Positions 61,204 to 64,000 of a stretch of DNA of 64,000 bases are shown here, in pieces. The stretch is from Chitinophaga rhizophila (GTDB lineage: Bacteria; Bacteroidota; Bacteroidia; Chitinophagales; Chitinophagaceae). The notes beneath the pieces are model-generated. The model had not been told where the DNA came from, did not search any database, and saw only the letters and a program-made list of their open reading frames with translations. The stretch lies in contig NZ_JAICCF010000002.1 of NCBI RefSeq assembly GCF_019492185.1, positions 1,324,032 to 1,388,031 of the forward strand, in the 5' to 3' direction. Position 1 is the first letter of the stretch. Each line of letters begins with the position of its first letter. Position numbers and translations under genes: made by a program.

Positions 61204-62016
61204 TTAGTCTTCAATATCAGGTACGAGATCCAGTCCATATTGCTCGGCAGTCAGCAGACCTTTCGCCCTTGTTTCGGCCAGTATAGCGGCGTCAGGGAAC
61301 AGTGTACTTACCTGGTAAGTATTATGCAGGAAGTTCATACTGTAAAACTTGTTGGCAAGTCCGTCCGGTACGCCTGCAATATACTTCAGTACCTCATTCA
61401 CGATCATCATACCGGTTGCGCCGTGTGTAACGCCAATAGCGCCTGCATCGAAGTTACGATGATCATCTATCAGATCCAGGTTACAACGGTAGGAAGCTGC
61501 TGCATCTCCACTAGCCGGAGCAATATTAAAACCTGCCCACCAGGATACCCAGTTGTGTACTTCACCTATTACGAAGGGCTTGCCACTACTGATGCATGCA
61601 TCATTGATCACCAGGTGAGTAGGATGATGTTGTGAACAGTCAATCACCAGGTCCATCCCTTCCAGCAATTGCTTCACATTATCAGGTTTTACCTGTAGTA
61701 GCAAAGGATAGTGTTTAGTGAACGGGTTACTTGCCCATAAGCGGCTCGAAGCCATTTTAGCTTTATGTTTACGCAGGTCCTGCATCTGATAGATTGGCTG
61801 CCTGTGCATATCTTCATCTGCAATCACACCATAATCTGCGATACCTATTACGCCAACTCCTGTGGCACTCAGATACTGAATAACGGGACATCCTAATCCA
61901 CCTGCTCCTACTACCAGAACGCGTGTTTCCTTCAATTTTTCCTGCATTGCAACACCCATGCCCGGAACGGCAATAGCATGTTTGAAATGCGCAAGTTCTT
62001 TTTCGATTAATGCCAT
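61204..62016 (-). CDS. ThiF/MoeB/HesA-family adenylyltransferase-like protein lacking zinc cysteines
   Basis: A 270-residue protein. GAGGLGCPVIQYLSATGVG (about 38-56) is the nucleotide-binding motif, and DLVIDCSQHHPTHLVINDAC is the second family signature. The two CxxC zinc motifs typical of MoeB/ThiF are absent; only isolated cysteines remain (for example in SYRCNLDLIDD). No ubiquitin-like or ThiS/MoaD partner is nearby. The ATP-binding core is conserved, so adenylation may still occur, but the partner is unknown. Confidence 0.85.
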   Translation of the reverse strand: MALIEKELAHFKHAIAVPGMGVAMQEKLKETRVLVVGAGGLGCPVIQYLSATGVGVIGIADYGVIADEDMHRQPIYQMQDLRKHKAKMASSRLWASNPFTKHYPLLLQVKPDNVKQLLEGMDLVIDCSQHHPTHLVINDACISSGKPFVIGEVHNWVSWWAGFNIAPASGDAAASYRCNLDLIDDHRNFDAGAIGVTHGATGMMIVNEVLKYIAGVPDGLANKFYSMNFLHNTYQVSTLFPDAAILAETRAKGLLTAEQYGLDLVPDIED

Positions 62017-62031
62017 AGTATGTCAATTAGG

Positions 62032-62106
62032 AATCAGGTATCAGGAATGAATAACCGGGAAGTCTGCCATAGCAAATTCCTGGTTATTCATTCCCGGTGC
62101 CTGATT
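62032..62106. repeat. 75-bp imperfect palindrome between kinase and ThiF-like gene
   Basis: The inner arms 62044-62061 and 62077-62094 pair over 18 nt with one mismatch; the outer arms AATCAGG (62032-62038) and CCTGATT (62100-62106) pair again. The loop is 15 nt. No T-run follows in either direction. It lies 4 bp after the kinase stop. Confidence 0.8.
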
Positions 62107-62110
62107 GAAT

Positions 62111-63478
62111 TTATTCTTGTGGAAATTCCAATGTAAACTTACTCCCTTTACCCATCGTGCTTTCTACTTTGATCTTACCTTTATGTGCATCAACGATGGC
62201 TTTCACATAACTTAACCCCAAACCAAAACCCTTTACGTTATGCACATTACCGGTATGTGCGCGATAGAACTTTTCAAAGATACGGGAAATCGTATCACGG
62301 CTCATACCTATACCATTATCAGCGATGGTAATAACCAGACTTTTACGCGTGTTATGAGTGGAGACAGTCACTTCCAGATTTTCTTTCGAGTACTTGATCG
62401 CGTTGTCAAGCAGGTTGAATATAACGTTGGAGAAGTGGACATCGTCTGCCCTGATAATCGGGTTGATGGCATCAAGGCGCATAGCAGCATGCCCCTGTTT
62501 AGCATCCAGCTGTAACTGCAGATTTTCTATCGTGCGGGAGATTACGTCATGTACATCTGTCACCTGCAGGTTCAGGCCTATTTCATTCTTCTCAAGCAGC
62601 GCAGATTGCAGGATACTTTCCACCTGTTTATTCATACGCTTATTTTCTTCTTTGATGATACCAGAGAAGTACTTGATCTTGTCTCTATTATCCATGACCT
62701 TTTCATTGCCGATAGCATCTATTGCCAATGAGATGGTCGCTAATGGCGTCTTCAGCTCGTGCGTCATGTTGTTGATAAAATCAGACTTAATCTCAGACAG
62801 CTTCTTCTGATTCAGCATCGTGCGTATAGTGAGGATAAAAGCTGTAATGATCACAGCGGTAAATAGCAAACCGCCGGCCATCATTCTTCCCAGAGAAAGC
62901 AGCAGGATAGTATTATTCTTCGGCTGCACCACCAGCAATGTTTCCGTTTCACCGGTAGCATACTCGAAGCTGTTGAGTAACGGGATGTACTGGAACATAT
63001 AGTCCAGGCTATCACGGCTGGCAGTCTCCAGCATTTTTGACAGTCCGGCAGACTGCATGCGTATACCATTGCTATTGCCAAAATGTCCTTTACCTAATAT
63101 GGCAAATTCAAATGTGGTATCAAGATGTTCGTTCCGCAGGTTAGAAGAGATCATCTTCTGCACTTCATCTGTAGTAAAGCGGTCACTGATGTTGACATTA
63201 AGATCAATCGTATTGGTGATCTCATATTTATCGATCGCCAGACCTTTCTCAGTAGGCCTGATAGCGGTGCCATCCACCTTAAAACGCATAGGGGGGGCTT
63301 TACGTGTAAGCATCTGCTCCCGTACGTTATTCATGACGTTGACAGTCCGCTGTTCTATCTGCTCCCGGCGTACGATTGCCGCGTTATAGATCCAGTTGAC
63401 CTGTATCCAGATGATTCCCAATAATGACAGGGTAATTAACACCACAATTATGGGAAATACTTTCTTCAATGGTACCAT
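62111..63478 (-). CDS. Sensor histidine kinase, RprX-like, without adjacent regulator
   Basis: A 455-residue membrane kinase: N-terminal helix (about 8-25), extracytoplasmic sensor region (about 30-190) without a recognised domain, second helix (about 191-219), HisKA with His240 in MTHELKTPLATIS, and a complete HATPase (FNLLDNAIKYS, DNGIGM, FEKFYR, GFGLGLSY). No HAMP is evident between helix two and HisKA. The N-terminus MVPLKKVFPIIVVLITLSLL resembles RprX-type kinases of Bacteroidota from memory. Its regulator is not adjacent; the RR at 41962 is the only one in the window. Confidence 0.92.
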   Translation of the reverse strand: MVPLKKVFPIIVVLITLSLLGIIWIQVNWIYNAAIVRREQIEQRTVNVMNNVREQMLTRKAPPMRFKVDGTAIRPTEKGLAIDKYEITNTIDLNVNISDRFTTDEVQKMISSNLRNEHLDTTFEFAILGKGHFGNSNGIRMQSAGLSKMLETASRDSLDYMFQYIPLLNSFEYATGETETLLVVQPKNNTILLLSLGRMMAGGLLFTAVIITAFILTIRTMLNQKKLSEIKSDFINNMTHELKTPLATISLAIDAIGNEKVMDNRDKIKYFSGIIKEENKRMNKQVESILQSALLEKNEIGLNLQVTDVHDVISRTIENLQLQLDAKQGHAAMRLDAINPIIRADDVHFSNVIFNLLDNAIKYSKENLEVTVSTHNTRKSLVITIADNGIGMSRDTISRIFEKFYRAHTGNVHNVKGFGLGLSYVKAIVDAHKGKIKVESTMGKGSKFTLEFPQE

Positions 63479-63575
63479 GCTACATCAATAGTAAGGCGCA
63501 CAAGATACTCACAAAGAATGAGGGTACCAGCACCTGAATTGTTAAAAATCATTGCTTGCTATAGCAACATTAGTA

Positions 63576-63583
63576 CAAATTTA
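63576..63583 (-). promoter_or_regulatory. -7 promoter element of the histidine kinase gene
   Basis: The reverse complement of CAAATTTA reads TAAATTTG, an exact TAnnTTTG, about 100 nt before the ATG at 63478. The TTTG at 63594-63591 is too close for a -33 element and no other is seen at the usual spacing. Confidence 0.4.
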
Positions 63584-63685
63584 AAAGCTGCAAACCGTTA
63601 TCCCTATGCGGTTTAGCGTGAAACGTTCACTTTAACGTAATTTTAACTGGGAAATAATATTTGTAATTGGACAATCTTCTGTACA

Positions 63686-63714
63686 TTTGCCTTGTCAAAC
63701 TGGTACTAAATTTG
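63686..63714 (+). promoter_or_regulatory. Promoter of the mini-ORF unit
   Basis: TTTG (63686-63689) and TAAATTTG (63707-63714) are separated by 17 nt, which fits a -33/-7 Bacteroidota promoter. Both elements match the consensus exactly. Predicted start is around 63720, about 45 nt before the mini-ORF. Confidence 0.65.
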
Positions 63715-63764
63715 ATGTACTGGTTATCAAAACTAGCAATTTTTAAATTTCTACATACATCGAC

Positions 63765-63803
63765 ATGGATTTCGTTTCCATAAGCGATTTAGATTTTGGT
63801 TGA
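63765..63803 (+). CDS. 12-codon mini-ORF (leader peptide or sRNA-internal ORF)
   Basis: ATG at 63765 reads MDFVSISDLDFG and stops at TGA (63801-63803). It lies between a good promoter and an intrinsic terminator with nothing else in between. Coding is not proved; the ORF is short enough to be chance. It could be a leader peptide for a gene beyond the right edge, or the transcript could act as a small RNA. Confidence 0.35.
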   Translation: MDFVSISDLDFG

Positions 63804-63812
63804 TAAAATGGT

Positions 63813-63836
63813 AAGGAGGCTTTCTAGCCTCCTTTT
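63813..63836 (+). terminator. Intrinsic terminator of the mini-ORF unit
   Basis: A perfect 8-bp stem (AAGGAGGC with GCCTCCTT) has a 6-nt loop (TTTCTA) and is followed by TT and an AT-rich tail on the plus strand. It ends the short unit starting near 63720, giving a predicted transcript of roughly 115 nt. Confidence 0.85.
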
Positions 63837-64000
63837 AATTTTTATGCATTTTCAGCCGTTTTAAGCCTTCTAAGGATCAAGTTGAAAACTTGGGGGATTG
63901 CCATTAGGCATATAGTTTAACGAGCCTAAAAAGGAAGAAGTTCACGTCCCTTACTCCTCTCATGGCGTTTCTAAATGATTTTACCTTCGCATTAAATGAT

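Larger units (their letters stand above)
63479..64000. other. Gene-free right edge with a compact transcription unit, 522 bp
   Basis: Contains the kinase upstream region (an exact minus-strand -7 box at 63583-63576 and the inverted repeat GTGAA-ACG-TTCAC at 63618-63630), then a plus-strand promoter, a 12-codon mini-ORF and a terminator (63686-63836), then AT-rich sequence and a TACCTTCG near 63982, probably the -7 box of a gene beyond the edge. Confidence 0.55.

Overview
The window reads as a chromosomal segment of a Bacteroidota bacterium, most likely Chitinophagaceae and probably Chitinophaga or a close relative. Three things point there. Exact or near-exact TAnnTTTG (-7) promoter elements stand in front of many genes. 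Shine-Dalgarno sequences are largely absent. Several gene families or arrangements are typical of that group: a NuoG without molybdopterin domain, DUF6427-, DUF6728- and DUF6934-like proteins, and secreted M14 peptidases. I see no rRNA, tRNA, CRISPR array, transposase or prophage. It looks like ordinary core chromosome with a few accessory islands.

Layout, left to right. (1) 1-12050: a 14-gene nuoA-N operon for respiratory complex I, all on the minus strand, with nuoN cut by the left edge. (2) 12097-15083: a TPR protein, a PstS-like phosphate-binding lipoprotein and a small membrane protein. (3) 15502-18154: low-molecular-weight tyrosine phosphatase and hisS on the plus strand, converging on a two-gene module of unknown function. 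(4) 18155-18804: a gene-free stretch with a 67-bp near-perfect palindrome and a second nested hairpin. (5) 18805-23268: DsbD, a free-standing DsbD-alpha domain, purQ and a DUF6427-like membrane protein. (6) 23717-32533: a lipoprotein, a TPR protein, a DNA glycosylase, an orphan gene and two tandem M14 peptidases. (7) 32699-38529: an exported protein with a Tyr/Pro/Asn-rich insert, an SDR epimerase-like protein, pabB with a hairpin over its start codon, an extremely acidic small protein, and purA. (8) 38899-42708: (p)ppGpp synthetase/hydrolase, a 2H phosphoesterase with a basic tail, and an orphan response regulator. (9) 42996-47110: alpha-L-fucosidase and beta-mannosidase. (10) 47159-51714: a DUF6728-like protein, lpxB, a membrane protein, surE and an ABC-2 exporter. 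(11) 51723-56859: a FadN-type beta-oxidation enzyme, a PepSY-associated membrane protein, a truncated-looking Fic protein and an Rnk/GreA-like factor. (12) 57302-63478: metG, LD-carboxypeptidase, an alpha/beta hydrolase, a ThiF/MoeB-like protein and an orphan histidine kinase. (13) 63479-64000: a compact transcription unit with an exact -7 box, a 12-codon mini-ORF and an intrinsic terminator, just before the right edge.

Genes that appear to work together: NuoA-N as one complex; GH2 plus GH29 on mannose/fucose-containing glycans; the two DsbD pieces, whose cysteine pairs are complementary (the pair missing from the DsbD N-terminal domain is present in the separate neighbour); and possibly the orphan response regulator at 42 kb with the orphan kinase at 63 kb.

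The observations I rate highest are the split DsbD relay, the 17-bp hairpin with U-tract spanning the pabB start codon, the 67-bp palindrome, the mini-ORF unit at the right edge, and the recurrent placement of -7 boxes a few bases before start codons, which predicts leaderless mRNAs. All functions are inferred from sequence motifs by eye; no database search was run.
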